Shown: positions 1 through 9,800 of the stretch, piece after piece
Layout of the letters: each line of letters begins with the position of its first letter
Numbering within the stretch: the first letter of the stretch is position 1
Assembly (NCBI GenBank): GCA_963704295.1
Contig: OY969884.1
Location: forward strand, 2,170,001 to 2,234,000
From: JACCVL01 sp963704295
GTDB taxonomy: Bacteria > Actinomycetota > Actinomycetes > Propionibacteriales > Nocardioidaceae
Length of the DNA: 64,000 nt
Reading direction: 5' to 3'
Made by a program: the position numbers and the translations under genes
Notes under the pieces: generated by a model
Seen by the model: only the letters and a program-made list of their open reading frames with translations
Database searches by the model: none
What the model was told of the DNA's origin: nothing

Positions 1-68
1 TGGGTGCCTCACCGGCCGCCTTCCGGATCGACGTCGACGAGGACGGCACCATCGTCGGGCTGTCCTGA
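1..68 (+). CDS. fhs: Formate-tetrahydrofolate ligase, C-terminal fragment
   Basis: Only the last 21 codons are in the window, read in the frame beginning at base 3 and ending with TGA at 66-68. The tail PAAFRIDVDEDGTIVGLS resembles the C-terminus of formate-tetrahydrofolate ligases, which typically end in IDxxxDGxIVGL plus one residue. The enzyme makes 10-formyl-THF from formate, THF and ATP and can run in reverse. The next gene, one base downstream if GTG at 70 is its start, belongs to the cyclodeaminase/cyclohydrolase family, and fhs-fchA pairs are known. The call rests on a very short stretch and on this context. Confidence 0.6.
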   Translation, partial: GASPAAFRIDVDEDGTIVGLS

Positions 69-69
69 C

Positions 70-645
70 GTGGAGCCGGCCGTGGGGTCGATGCTCGACG
101 CTCGGGTCGGCGGCTTCGTCGACGACGTCGCCGCCCGCAGTCCCGCGCCCGGCGCCGGTGCGGTCACCGGCCTGGTCGCGACGCTGGCCGCCGCGCTGGC
201 CCAGATGGTGGCGCGGTTCTCCGACGACGACGACACCGGAACCGCGTGCGAGCAGCTCCGGCGGCGGGTCGAGGGGCTGGCCGACGCCGACGGTGAGGCG
301 TACGAGCGCTACCTTGCCGCCGTCCGGCTGCCGCGGGACACGCCCGGCCGGCGGGAGCGGATGACCGAGACGCTGTCCGCGGCGACCGAGGTACCGCTGG
401 AGATGGCCGAGGTCGGCGCCGCGGTCGCCGAGCACGCCGCCCGGCTGGCGCGGGAGGGCAACCCGCGGCTGCGCGGCGACGCGATCGCCGCCGCCCTCAC
501 CGCGGCGACGGCGGCGCGTGCCGCCGCCGCTTTGGTGGCGATCAACCTGGACGGCCGGGAGGCTTTCGCCGACGACCCACGGCCGGCCCGCGCTCGTGGC
601 CTCGGCCAGGCCGCCCAGGCCGCCGCCGACGCCGTCACCACCTGA
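70..645 (+). CDS. Cyclodeaminase/methenyl-THF cyclohydrolase family protein (FchA-like)
   Basis: A 191-residue alpha-helical protein of the formiminotransferase-cyclodeaminase C-terminal family, about the usual length for stand-alone members. The N-terminal pattern AARSPAPGAGAVTGLVATLAAALAQMVARFS is interrupted here only for brevity: the key part is SPAPGAGA followed by a long Ala-rich helix, and the conserved NPRLRGDAIAAAL segment lies near residue 135. Such proteins convert methenyl-THF to 10-formyl-THF (FchA) or deaminate formimino-THF. Placement directly behind an fhs tail favours FchA and one-carbon oxidation. GTG at 70 is chosen as start because it couples to the fhs stop; ATG at 91 is the alternative. 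It faces the acyl-CoA dehydrogenase across a repeat-filled gap. Confidence 0.75.
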   Translation: MEPAVGSMLDARVGGFVDDVAARSPAPGAGAVTGLVATLAAALAQMVARFSDDDDTGTACEQLRRRVEGLADADGEAYERYLAAVRLPRDTPGRRERMTETLSAATEVPLEMAEVGAAVAEHAARLAREGNPRLRGDAIAAALTAATAARAAAALVAINLDGREAFADDPRPARARGLGQAAQAAADAVTT

Positions 646-664
646 CCCCACCGCCGCTCCAGCC

Positions 665-878
665 CACGATCCGCGACTTTTGCAGGGCAGCCGGGCCCGC
701 CGGTCACGATCCGCGACTTCTGCAGACCTCGATGCGGGTATGCGCGAACCCCGACGGTCACGATCCGCGACTTCTGCAGACCCGGATGCGGGTATGCGCG
801 AACGGCCGTAGCCGGACAGCTGGCGGCTCCGCGTACGTGCACCGGGACGCGCCGACGCTGCAAAAGTCGCGGATCGTG
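665..878. repeat. Dispersed 20-bp repeat, cluster 1 (three direct, one inverted copy)
   Basis: The 20-mer CACGATCCGCGACTTTTGCA occurs at 665-684, with one change (TTC for TTT) at 705-724 and 759-778, and as its exact reverse complement at 859-878. Forward copies lie nearest the end of the plus-strand gene and the reverse copy nearest the end of the minus-strand gene, so RNA from either strand could fold into a long stem. It fills the 254-bp gap between two convergent genes. The same 20-mer recurs at 6155-6260 and 11109-11160. Confidence 0.9.
701..808. repeat. 54-bp tandem duplication within cluster 1
   Basis: Units 701-754 and 755-808 agree at 46 of their first 48 bases, then diverge. Each unit starts with CGGT followed by the 20-bp repeat and ends with the segment GATGCGGGTATGCGCGAA. 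This looks like a recent duplication of one repeat copy with its flank. Confidence 0.85.
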
Positions 879-899
879 AGCGGAGGGGGGCGGGTTTGG

Positions 900-2067
900 T
901 CAGACGAGGGCGTGCAAACCGCGCTTGGCCAGCCCGTCCGCGACGATCAGCCGCTGCACCTCGGAGGCGCCCTCCCAGATCCGCTCCACCCGCAGCTCGC
1001 GGTAGAACCGCTCGGCCACGTTCTCGCGCATGTACCCGCGCCCGCCGAACACCTGCACCGCCCGGTCGGCCACCCGGCCCGCCATCTCCGACGCGTACAG
1101 CTTGGCCATCGAGCACCGGGCGTGCAGCACCTTGCGGTCCATGCCCTCGTCCACACCTCGCGCCGTCTCGTAGACCATCGACCGCGCCGCGAACAGCTCG
1201 GTGAGCGAGTCGGCGAGCATCGCCTGGACCAGTTGACGCTGCACCAGTGGCACGCCACCGACGATTCGCTGACCGGCGAAGCCCGCCGCCTCGTCGACCA
1301 GCCGCTCGGCGGCGCCCAGGCATCGGGCGGCCACCATCAGCCGCTCGAACCGGAACCACTCCTGGGCGTAGACCATCCCCTCGCCCTCGCCGCCGATCCG
1401 ATGCGCCGCCGGCACCCGCACGCCCTCGAAGGCCACCACCGGGTGCTCGTGGGCGATCGAGTGCGAGTACGCCGGCGTGCGCACCACGCGGACCCCCGGG
1501 CTGGGCAGGTCGACCACGAACATCGCGTGCGCCCCCTCGTGCTTCCCCTCGGTCAGCACCGCCTGGACGAAGGCGTACGACGCCTCGTTGTAGGACGTCA
1601 CGTGCCACTTCTCACCCGTCGAGCACGTACTCATCACCGTCGCGCCGAGCGGTCGCGGCCAGCTCGCCGACGTCCGACCCGGCGTGCTCCTCGGTGATGG
1701 CGTAGCACTCGACCTTCTCCCCGCGCACCGTCGGGATCAGCCAGCGCTCCCGCTGCAGGTCGGTCGCCACCTCCGCCCACCACGCCGGGGGAGTCGCCAT
1801 CACCCAGGCCAGCGCGTTCGTCACCCGGCCGGCCTGCTCCTGCACCAGCACCTGCTGCAGCATCGAGCACCCGTGCCCGCCGAGCTCGGTCGGCATGTTG
1901 GTCGCGACCAGACCGGCGGCGAGTGCCCGCTGATGGTGGTCGGCGCGCACGTCGGCCGGGAGCGCGCCGCCGGCGAGCTCGGCCTGCACCTCGTACGGGA
2001 TCAGCTCGTCGGCCAGTGCCCGCGCCCGCTGCTGCCAGGCGAGGTCCTCGCTGGTCAGTCCGTACAT
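900..2067 (-). pseudogene. Acyl-CoA dehydrogenase, interrupted by one frameshift
   Basis: The gene is complete apart from one extra base. The 5' part (2067 down to about 1615) gives the N-terminal domain with the substrate/FAD segment AITEEHAGSDVGELA and stops at TGA 1612-1614. Removing one C from the CCC run at 1615-1617 joins YVLDG to EKWHVTSYNEASYAF and continues to 900, giving about 388 residues, a normal acyl-CoA dehydrogenase length. The C-terminal FGGRGYMRE and WEGASEVQ motifs are present; the Glu of WEGAS is the expected catalytic base. The start ATG at 2067 has an upstream GGAGG. The family oxidises acyl-CoA at the alpha-beta bond with FAD. It is divergent from the FAD oxidoreductase across a TetR-type operator. 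The break may be real or a sequence error. Confidence 0.8.
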
Positions 2068-2086
2068 CCCGCCTCCAGGTGCGTCC

Positions 2087-2106
2087 TTGACTGACCGTTC
2101 AGTCTA
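2087..2106. promoter_or_regulatory. Predicted TetR/BetI-type operator, site 1
   Basis: TTGACTGACCGTTCAGTCTA contains the perfect inverted repeat GACTGA-N4-TCAGTC (2089-2104). It lies between the divergent acyl-CoA dehydrogenase and FAD oxidoreductase genes. Nearly the same 20-mer occurs at 13392 and 16641, in front of the tetR gene and the transporter operons; only the second and third spacer bases or one of them differ. Size and symmetry fit TetR-family operators. Confidence 0.8.
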
Positions 2107-3333
2107 TGTCAGCGTCGATCGTCGTGGCGAGGACGGCGGACGTGGTGGTTGTCGGCGGCGGCACCGTCGGGGCCTGGTGCGCCTGGTTCCTGCCGCCGGG
2201 CCGGGGCCGGCCGAGTGCTGCTGCTCGAGTCGGACACGCTGGGATCGGGGGCGAGCAGCCGCGCCGCCGGGATGGTGCGCGCGCAGGGCGGCACCGAGAC
2301 GGCGGTCCGTCTCGGCCTGCGCAGCCGGGAGTTCTACCGCGCGCAGCGTGACCTGCTCGGCATCGACTCCGGCTTCGTCCCGCAGGGCTACTTCATGCCG
2401 TGCTTCTCCGCCGGCGAGGTCGACCAGGCTCAGCGGCGGATCGCGATGCAGCGGGCCCTCGGTCTGGACGTGTCGTGGTGCGGCCCGGAGGAGGTGGACG
2501 CGAAAAACCCCGCGCTGGCACCGGGCCGGACGCACGGGGCGTCGTACGCACCCGGCGACGGCTACATCGACCCGCCCCGCAACGTGCTGGCCTACACCAC
2601 CGCGCTGGTCACCAGCGGCGTCGAGATCCACGAGCACACCGCGTTCACCAGGCTGCGTACGAAGGACGACCGGGTCGTGGGCATCGAGTCGACGGCCGGG
2701 CCGGTGGACACCGAGCACGTCGTCCTCACTGGCGGGCCCCGGCTCGCCGACGTCGGCAGCACAGCGGGCGTCCGCATCCCGGTCGGAGCGGCCCGGCACC
2801 AGGTGGTGGTGACCGAGCCGCACGCGGAGCTCGCCGCGGACCGGGTGCCGATGGTGTTCGACGTGACCTCCGGGATCTACTGGCGCCCGCACGAGGGCGG
2901 GCTGCTGTGGGGGATGAGCAACCCGGACGAGCGGCCGGGCGAGGCCGCCACCTTCGACTGGGCCTACTACCGGCAGATGCAGCAGCGGATCACCGAGTTG
3001 CTGCCGAGGGTCGCTGGCCTGGGGCTGCGCAAGGCCTGGGCGGCGACCATCGACTACACGCCCGACCACCTGCCGATCCTGGGGCCGGCGCGTACCGATG
3101 CCGGACCCGTCGCCGGCAGCGTCGTGGCGGCAGCAGGAGGGCACGGGATGATGTGGGGACCCGCCATCGCCGAGGCTGCCGCCGACCTCGTCCTGCACGG
3201 CCGCACCGACGTCGTCGACATCACCGACCTGGGGCTCGACCGGTTCGACGCCGAGGGGCACAGCCGGCTCGCCGCCGACCCGATCGCGCTGCCGTTCCCG
3301 GAGGCGGCGCCGCCGGTGTCCGTCGACCGCTGA
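2106..3333 (+). pseudogene. FAD-dependent oxidoreductase (DadA/sarcosine oxidase-like), one frameshift
   Basis: The first frame from ATG 2106 encodes the dinucleotide-binding start ADVVVVGGGTVGAWCAWFL, then runs into nonsense. A different frame carries RVLLLESDTLGSGASSRAAG and continues to TGA 3331-3333. One extra G in the run near 2197-2207 would restore FLPPAGAGRVLLLE, giving about 408 residues. The rest matches the D-amino-acid dehydrogenase/sarcosine oxidase beta fold, including a C-terminal HLPILGP and GGHGMMWGPAIAEAAADL. Such enzymes oxidise secondary or tertiary amines or amino acids using FAD. ATG 2106 touches the operator and has no ribosome site, so a leaderless start is possible; GTG 2124 is an alternative. 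Confidence 0.75.
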
Positions 3334-3415
3334 GCTGCCGCACTTGCCGCCCGCCCCGGTGCGGGACAAGGTGTCGGCAACCACCGGACGACCGACCACC
3401 GAGGGATGACGCTGC

Positions 3416-6142
3416 ATGCCGACGTACGTCTACGACTTCTCACACCCGGAACGGCACGGCAAGGAGCTGCTCGGTGGCAAGGGCGCCAACCTGGCGGAGA
3501 TGACCCGGCTCGGCCTGCCGGTCCCGCCGGGCTTCACGGTCACCACCGAAGCCTGTCGCTGGCTGCTCAGCCACGACGGCCGGGAGCCGAAGGAGCTTCG
3601 TGCCCAGGTGACCGCCGCCCTGCGCCGGCTCGAGGACGAGCTGGGGCGCCAGCTCGGCGACGCCAAGGACCCGCTGCTCGTCTCGGTCCGGTCCGGGGCG
3701 GCCTCGTCCATGCCCGGCATGATGGACTCCATCCTCAACGTCGGGCTGAACGACGACGCGGTCGGCGGGCTGGCCGAGGTGTCCGGTGACGAGAAGTTCG
3801 CGTGGGACTCCTACCGCCGGCTGATCTCGATGTTCGGGCGGACCGTGCTCGGCGTCGAGGCTGCTCCGTTCGCCGCCGCGCTCGCGGAGGAGTGCAAGGC
3901 GGCCGGCGTCGACGACGAGACCGGGCTGGACGTCGATCAGCTGCGGTCGCTGGTCGAGCGCTACAAGCAGGCGGTCCAGGACGCCACCGGCCGCGGCTTC
4001 CCGCAGCAGCCGCGCGAGCAGCTCGACCTGGCCATCCACGCGGTGTTCAACTCGTGGAACACCGAGCGGGCCCGGCTGTACCGGCGCCGGGAGCGCATCC
4101 CGCACGACCTCGGCACCGCCGTCAACGTGTGCGCGATGGTGTTCGGCAACCTCGGCGACGATTCCGGGACCGGTGTGGCCTTCACCCGCGACCCGGCGAC
4201 AGGGGACTCCGGCCACTACGGGGACTACCTGCCGGACGCGCAGGGGGAGGACGTCGTCGCCGGTCTGCGCAACACGCTCACCCTCGACGACCTGGCCGAG
4301 CGGCACCCCGAGGTCGCCAAGGACCTGGCGACCACCATGCGCAAGCTGGAGACGCACTACCGCGACCTCTGCGACATCGAGTTCACCGTGGAACGGGGCC
4401 GGCTCTGGATGCTGCAGACCCGGGTGGGCAAGCGCACCGCGGCGGCCGCGTTCCGGGTCGCGGTCCAGCTGTGGGACGAGGGGCTGATCACCGCCGACGA
4501 GGCGCTGGCCCGGGTCTCCGGCCGGGAGCTGTCCCTGCTGCTGGTTCCGCAGTTCGCGGGTGACGCCGAGCGGATCGTGCTGACCAAGGGGATCGCCGCG
4601 TCTCCGGGGGCCGCGGTCGGCAAGGTGGTCTTCGACTCGGCGGCCGCCGTGGAGCAGGCCGACGCCGGGGAGACGGTCGTGCTGGTCCGGCGGGAGACCA
4701 GTCCGGACGACCTCGGTGGCATGGTCGCCGCCGCCGGGATCCTGACCGCCCGCGGCGGGAAGACCTCGCACGCCGCCGTCGTCGCACGCGGGATGGGCAA
4801 GCCCGCCGTCTGTGGCGCCGAGGAGCTCACCATCGACGAGGCGGCCGGCACCGCCACCGGCGCGACCGGCCCGGACGGGGAGCCGGTAGTCATTCGGGAG
4901 GGGGACGTGCTGTCCCTCGACGGCGCGACCGGTGAGGTCTTCCTCGGCGCGGTCGACGTCGTGCCGCCGCCGGTGGTGCGCTATCTCGAGGACGGGCTGG
5001 ACCAGGTGGTGGACGACCTGAAGGAGCACGATGCCGCGCTGGTCCGGTGTGTGGACCGGCTGCTGTCGCACGCCGACGAGCTGCGCCGGCTCCGGGTGCG
5101 GGCGAACGCCGACACCGCCGACGACGCCGTACGAGCCCGGCAGCTCGGCGCGGAGGGGATCGGGCTGTGCCGCACCGAGCACATGTTCCTCGGTGAGCGG
5201 CGGGTGCTGATCGAGCGGCTGGTGCTGGCCGACAGCGCCCAGGCGCGGGAGAAGGCGCTGGATGCGCTCCTGCCGCTGCAGCGAGCCGACTTCATCGACC
5301 TGTTGGAGGCGATGGACGGGCTGCCGATCACCATCCGGCTGCTCGACCCGCCGCTGCACGAGTTCCTCCCGGACCGGGCCGACCTGATGGTGCGAGCCGC
5401 GCTGGCAGAGGAGCGGGGTGAGCAGGACGAGGAGGCGGAGCGGCTGCTGACGGCGGTGAACCGGATGCACGAGTCGAACCCGATGCTCGGGTTGCGCGGC
5501 GTTCGGCTCGGGCTCGTCGTACCGGGCCTGGTCGCGCTGCAGGTCCGCGCGCTGGCTGAGGCGACCGCGGAGCGGTTGGACGCCGGCGGCGACCCCCAGC
5601 CGGAGATCATGGTGCCGCTGGTCGGGTCGGCCCGGGAGCTGGAGCTGGTCCGGACCGAGATCGTCCGGGTGCTGGGTGAGGTCGCGGAGGCGACCGGCCA
5701 GACGCTGGAGATGCCGATCGGCACGATGATCGAGCTGCCGAGGGCAGCCCTCACCGCCCACCGGATCGCCGCTGTGGCCGACTTCTTCTCCTTCGGCACC
5801 AACGACCTGACCCAGACCGCGTGGGGGTTCAGCCGGGACGACGTCGAGGCCGCGTTCTTCGCCGCCTACCTGGAGAAGGGTGTCTTCACGGTCTCTCCGT
5901 TCGAGACGCTGGACGCCGACGGAGTCGGTCGGCTGGTCCGGATCGCGGTCGAGGAGGGCCGGGGCGCGAAGCCGGACCTCAAGCTCGGGATCTGCGGCGA
6001 GCACGGCGGGGACCCCGAGTCGATCCACTTCTTCGACCAGATCGGGCTCGACTACGTGTCGGCGAGCCCGTTCCGTGTGCCGGTGGCCCGGTTGGAGGCC
6101 GGCCGGGCCACCATCGAAGAGGTCGTCGGCGACTCCTCCTGA
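3416..6142 (+). CDS. ppdK: Pyruvate, phosphate dikinase
   Basis: A complete 908-residue enzyme that interconverts pyruvate, ATP and phosphate with PEP, AMP and pyrophosphate. The N-terminal nucleotide-binding part has GGKGANLAEM and RSGAASSMPGMMDSILN. The swivelling domain has the phosphohistidine in GGKTSHAAVV at about residue 452. The C-terminal PEP-binding barrel has GICGEHGGDP with the catalytic Cys near residue 860. Length is usual for the family. ATG 3416 has GAGGGA nine bases upstream. It lies 82 bases behind the FAD oxidoreductase on the same strand and could be co-transcribed, which would suit gluconeogenic growth on a compound that yields pyruvate or acetyl units; this is inference. 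Confidence 0.95.
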   Translation: MPTYVYDFSHPERHGKELLGGKGANLAEMTRLGLPVPPGFTVTTEACRWLLSHDGREPKELRAQVTAALRRLEDELGRQLGDAKDPLLVSVRSGAASSMPGMMDSILNVGLNDDAVGGLAEVSGDEKFAWDSYRRLISMFGRTVLGVEAAPFAAALAEECKAAGVDDETGLDVDQLRSLVERYKQAVQDATGRGFPQQPREQLDLAIHAVFNSWNTERARLYRRRERIPHDLGTAVNVCAMVFGNLGDDSGTGVAFTRDPATGDSGHYGDYLPDAQGEDVVAGLRNTLTLDDLAERHPEVAKDLATTMRKLETHYRDLCDIEFTVERGRLWMLQTRVGKRTAAAAFRVAVQLWDEGLITADEALARVSGRELSLLLVPQFAGDAERIVLTKGIAASPGAAVGKVVFDSAAAVEQADAGETVVLVRRETSPDDLGGMVAAAGILTARGGKTSHAAVVARGMGKPAVCGAEELTIDEAAGTATGATGPDGEPVVIREGDVLSLDGATGEVFLGAVDVVPPPVVRYLEDGLDQVVDDLKEHDAALVRCVDRLLSHADELRRLRVRANADTADDAVRARQLGAEGIGLCRTEHMFLGERRVLIERLVLADSAQAREKALDALLPLQRADFIDLLEAMDGLPITIRLLDPPLHEFLPDRADLMVRAALAEERGEQDEEAERLLTAVNRMHESNPMLGLRGVRLGLVVPGLVALQVRALAEATAERLDAGGDPQPEIMVPLVGSARELELVRTEIVRVLGEVAEATGQTLEMPIGTMIELPRAALTAHRIAAVADFFSFGTNDLTQTAWGFSRDDVEAAFFAAYLEKGVFTVSPFETLDADGVGRLVRIAVEEGRGAKPDLKLGICGEHGGDPESIHFFDQIGLDYVSASPFRVPVARLEAGRATIEEVVGDSS

Positions 6143-6154
6143 CCGCCCCCTTCC

Positions 6155-6260
6155 CACGATCCGCGACTTTTGCACCGCCCCCTTCCCACGATCCGCGACT
6201 TTTGCATCGCGTTGCGGCGGCGACCGGGTGGAACTCGGTCTGCAAAAGTCGCGGATCGTG
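6155..6260. repeat. Dispersed 20-bp repeat, cluster 2, forming a stem-loop
   Basis: Exact copies of CACGATCCGCGACTTTTGCA lie at 6155-6174 and 6187-6206, inside a 32-bp tandem unit, and the exact reverse complement at 6241-6260. Copies 6187-6206 and 6241-6260 can pair over 20 bp, plus the flanking C6186-G6261, across a 34-base loop. The cluster sits between the ppdK stop and the convergent small gene, so a bidirectional terminator role is plausible, although no T-run follows. Confidence 0.9.
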
Positions 6261-6330
6261 GAGGGGGTGGGTGATTCCTCCTGGCTGGGGTTGATGGTTG
6301 GGACCGGTGCGGCCAGCCCTACGGCGCCGC

Positions 6331-6696
6331 CTACTGCCCGCGGGTGGCGAAGTCGGGGGCATCGCCCGTGACGTCCGCATGGCCCGTTGTCGCCGATTCC
6401 TCGGCCACGACTGGTTGGTCGGGGGGCCGGGCGGACGCCTGCCGTGCCTGTTCCGGACGCCGCTGTGCCGGGAGTCCGTAGGTGGACGCGTGACGGTGTC
6501 GGCGCCTGCCGGTCCGTGACCCGATCAGGGCACCCACGAGGTGGGCGGCCGTAGAAAGCGGACGTGTCGCCGCAGCGGTCTGCGGCTCCGCCAGTCGGGC
6601 GGCGGCGGCCAGGCGCTCTGCGTCCGCTTGAGCGATGAGTTCTCGCCGCCGCGCGTTGTGCATCGCCAGGATTAACTCCGGATTGGTCGGGAACAT
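6331..6696 (-). CDS. Hypothetical small protein
   Basis: A 121-residue protein not assigned to a family. It begins MFPTNPELILAMHNARRREL, an amphipathic helix-like start, followed by an Ala/Arg-rich segment and a disordered, Pro/Ala-rich C-terminal half. There is no signal peptide and no clear membrane segment. Start ATG 6696 has AAGGAG ten bases upstream, which supports translation. It is divergent from the large SARP-STAND-WD40 gene and convergent with ppdK. Confidence 0.6.
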   Translation of the reverse strand: MFPTNPELILAMHNARRRELIAQADAERLAAAARLAEPQTAAATRPLSTAAHLVGALIGSRTGRRRHRHASTYGLPAQRRPEQARQASARPPDQPVVAEESATTGHADVTGDAPDFATRGQ

Positions 6697-6842
6697 GGCG
6701 GAACACTCCTTCGGTGGATGGTCGGCGCGCCCCCGTGTTCACCGCAGTTCTGTCAGGCGCCGGTACTCGCCGTGCGCTCACGCGGTACCGATCCGGTACA
6801 TATGTCGTTGACGCCAGTCCAGAACACGCGCACATTCGTTGC
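6697..6842. promoter_or_regulatory. Divergent intergenic promoter region
   Basis: About 146 bases separate the small minus-strand gene from the GTG start of the SARP-STAND-WD40 gene. The stretch is less GC-rich than its surroundings and has GGTACCGATCCGGTAC near 6782-6797, in which GGTAC is repeated. No clear -35/-10 pair or operator could be assigned. An in-frame GTG at 6714 could instead start the regulator, which would put most of this stretch inside the gene. Confidence 0.35.
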
Positions 6843-9800
6843 GTGGGCATCTCCGTCCTAGGACCCCTGACGCTCGACGACTCGGCTCCCCGCCTGAGCC
6901 CCCGGGAGACACTCGTCCTCGCCGCCCTCGCAGTGGCCGGCGACGAGTCGCTCAGCGCCGACCAGCTCTCCGAGGCGGTTTGGGGAGACACACCCCCAGC
7001 GTCCTGGCACAAGAACCTGCAGACCTGTGTCGTCCGACTCCGCAAGGTCCTCGGTTCCGAGGCCATCGAAACCACCGGCCACGGCTACCAGCTCACCCTC
7101 CCGGTCGACGCTGTCGACGCCCGCCGGTTCGAAGCGCTCGCCACCCGTGGCCATGAGCTCCTCGAGCTCGGTGAGGCCGACCGTGCCGCGTACCTCCTGG
7201 ACCAGGCGCTCGCCCTGTGGCGCGGACGCCCGTACACCGAGCTCGAAGACTGGGAGCCCGGCAGTCTCGAGGCGACTCGCCTGTCCGAGCTGCGCCTCGA
7301 CGCCCAGGAATGGTGGCTCGAAGCCTCCGTGCAGGCTGGCCGCCACCGCGAGATCCTCGCCCGGGCCCAGACACTGGCCAACGCCGCTCCACTGAGGGAG
7401 CGCCGGTGGGAGCTGCTGGCCCTTGCCCAGTACCGCGCCGGAAGGCAGGGCGAAGCCCTGCGCACCATCTCCGGGGTCCGGCGTCGCCTCGTCGACGAGC
7501 TTGGCATCGACCCAGGCCCGAGGCTCGGAGAACTCGAGCAGGCCATCCTCCGCCACGACCCCGACCTCGACACCACCGAGGTTCGGCAACGCCCCGGCGA
7601 CGCCTGCCCCTACCTCGGCCTCATGCCCTACGACGTCGATGACAACGAGGGCTTCTTCGGCCGCGACCGCGACATCCGACTCTCCCATCAGCGTCTCGAG
7701 GCCCAGGGCGTCCTCGCCGTCCTCGGCCCGTCCGGGAGCGGTAAGTCGTCGCTGGTGCGTGCCGGCATCGTCGCGGCGCTGCGCAGCCAGGGGCAGCACT
7801 GCGACGTTGTCACCCCAGGACGGCATCCCGTCGGCGCCCTGCCCTCGCCCCGGACCGGCGGCAAGCCCCGACCGCTGGTGGTCGACCAGGCCGAGGAGCT
7901 CTTCTCCCTGTGCCACCACCAGACCGAACGGGAACGGTTCGTCCAGCTGCTCGCCGACCACGCCGAGGTCGCGCCCCTGATCCTCGTCTTGCGGGCCGAC
8001 CGGATGGGAGACGTCTCCGCACACCCAGTGCTGGCCAAGCTCGTCGAACGCGGTGTGTACGTGCTCCCCGCGATGTCACCCGAAGACCTGCGCGCCACCA
8101 TCGAAGGACCCGCCCGCCAAGCCGGCCTCATCGTCGAGCCCGGACTCACCGACCTGCTCGTGCGAGAGGTCGAGAACGAGCCCGGCGCCCTCCCGCTGCT
8201 CTCCCACGCCATGCGCGAGACGTGGCTGCGCCGAGAAGGGCGGACCCTCACCGTCGCCGGTTACCAAGCCTCCGGCGGGATCCGCGGAGCGGTCGCGCAG
8301 TCCGCCGAGTCTCTGTACGGCGAGCTCGACCCCGACCAGCGGCGCGCCCTGCACGACCTCTTGCTCCGCCTCGTCTCCCCCGGCACCCAAGGCGAAGCGG
8401 TCCGATCCCGGCTGCCGCGCCGGCAGGTCGTCACCCATCCCGCCCAAGACGAGATCGTCGACCGGCTCGTCCGAGCCCGGCTGGTCACCAGCGACGACGG
8501 CTTCGTCGAGATCGCACACGAGGCGCTGGCCCGCGCGTGGCCCCGACTCCGCGGCTGGCTGGACGACGACATCGAAGGCCAACGGATCCTGCACCACCTC
8601 TCCGCCACCGCCGAGGCCTGGGACTCCCTGGGTCGCCCACCCAGCGAGCTGTACCGAGGCGTCCGCCTCACCCAGGCCCTGGAGTGGCACCAGCAGCCGC
8701 ACCCCGAGCTGACCGCGACCGAACAGGAGTTCCTCGACGCCGGCGCGAACCTCGCCGACGCCGAGGAGCGCAGCGCGGCCGAGAGAGCGCGGGCGCAGAC
8801 CCGGCTGATCCGTCGGCTCCGGATCGTCCTCAGCGGCGCCGCCGTCGTCCTCATCTTCGCCCTCATCGCCGGAACACTCGCCGTTCGGCAGGCGAACCGG
8901 GCCGACGACAGCGCCGCCGCGGCGCGCCAGGCCGCTGTTTCAGCCGACGCGCGGCGGGTCGGAGTCCGGGCCCAGCTCACCGACGACATCAGCCTCTCGC
9001 TGCTGCTCGCGGCTGCGGGTGCGCGGCTGGACGATTCGCCGGAGACCCGGGCCAACCTGCTCACCGCGCTCGCCGAGCAGCCGCTCCTGGTCCGGTCGGC
9101 ACCGGCCGGCGGCGGCTTCCTTGAGCTCATGGAGGTCAGTCGCGACGGCCGCTGGATCGCCGCCGCGGACGATCAGCTGCGGATGCACCTCTACGACGCC
9201 TCCACCAACCGGCTGCTGCGCAGCTACGAGCCGAGCCGGGCGGCCGAGGACGTGCAGTACATGATCGGCGCGTTCAGCCCCGACAGCAGCACGCTTGCCG
9301 TCCTGCTGGAGTCCACGGAGCCGGTGCGCCTGCTTGACCCGCGCACCATGCGGCCGACGGCGAGGCTCGACTTCCCCGGCGGCAAGCCGGTGTGGGGATC
9401 CGACGTCCAGTTCAGCCGCGACGGTCGCTATCTCGCGGCCACTGTGCACACGGTCAACCCCACGGAACAGGATGCTTTGGAGACCCCGGGCTACGCGCTG
9501 GTCTGGGACCTGCGCTCACCGTCCACGCCACCGGTGCGGTTGACGACCGGCCTTGGCCTGCAGGGCATGGCGCTTAGCCCGGACGGTCAGACCTTGTACA
9601 CCGCCTGGCCGCTGACGGCGTACGACGTGGCGACGGGCCGGCAGATCTGGCGCCGGGACGGCGTGACCGCGTTTCTGAACATGGACGTGAACGCCGCTGG
9701 AAGCCTGCTCGCACTCGCAATCGAGAACGACCCCCAGCGCGACGTGCTACTGGTGGACGCGGCCGACGGCACGACGGCCACGCGGCTGCGCGGGCACCGG

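Noticed and set aside
3333..3416. A possible fourth operator upstream of ppdK
   Set aside because: No GACTGA-N4-TCAGTC palindrome is present in this gap, so ppdK can only join the regulon by read-through.
3440..7075. Very long open frame on the minus strand (1211 codons) opposite ppdK
   Set aside because: It is the antisense of ppdK and of the start of the WD40 gene. The predicted protein is Arg/Pro/His-rich with no domain, as expected for a shadow frame in high-GC DNA.
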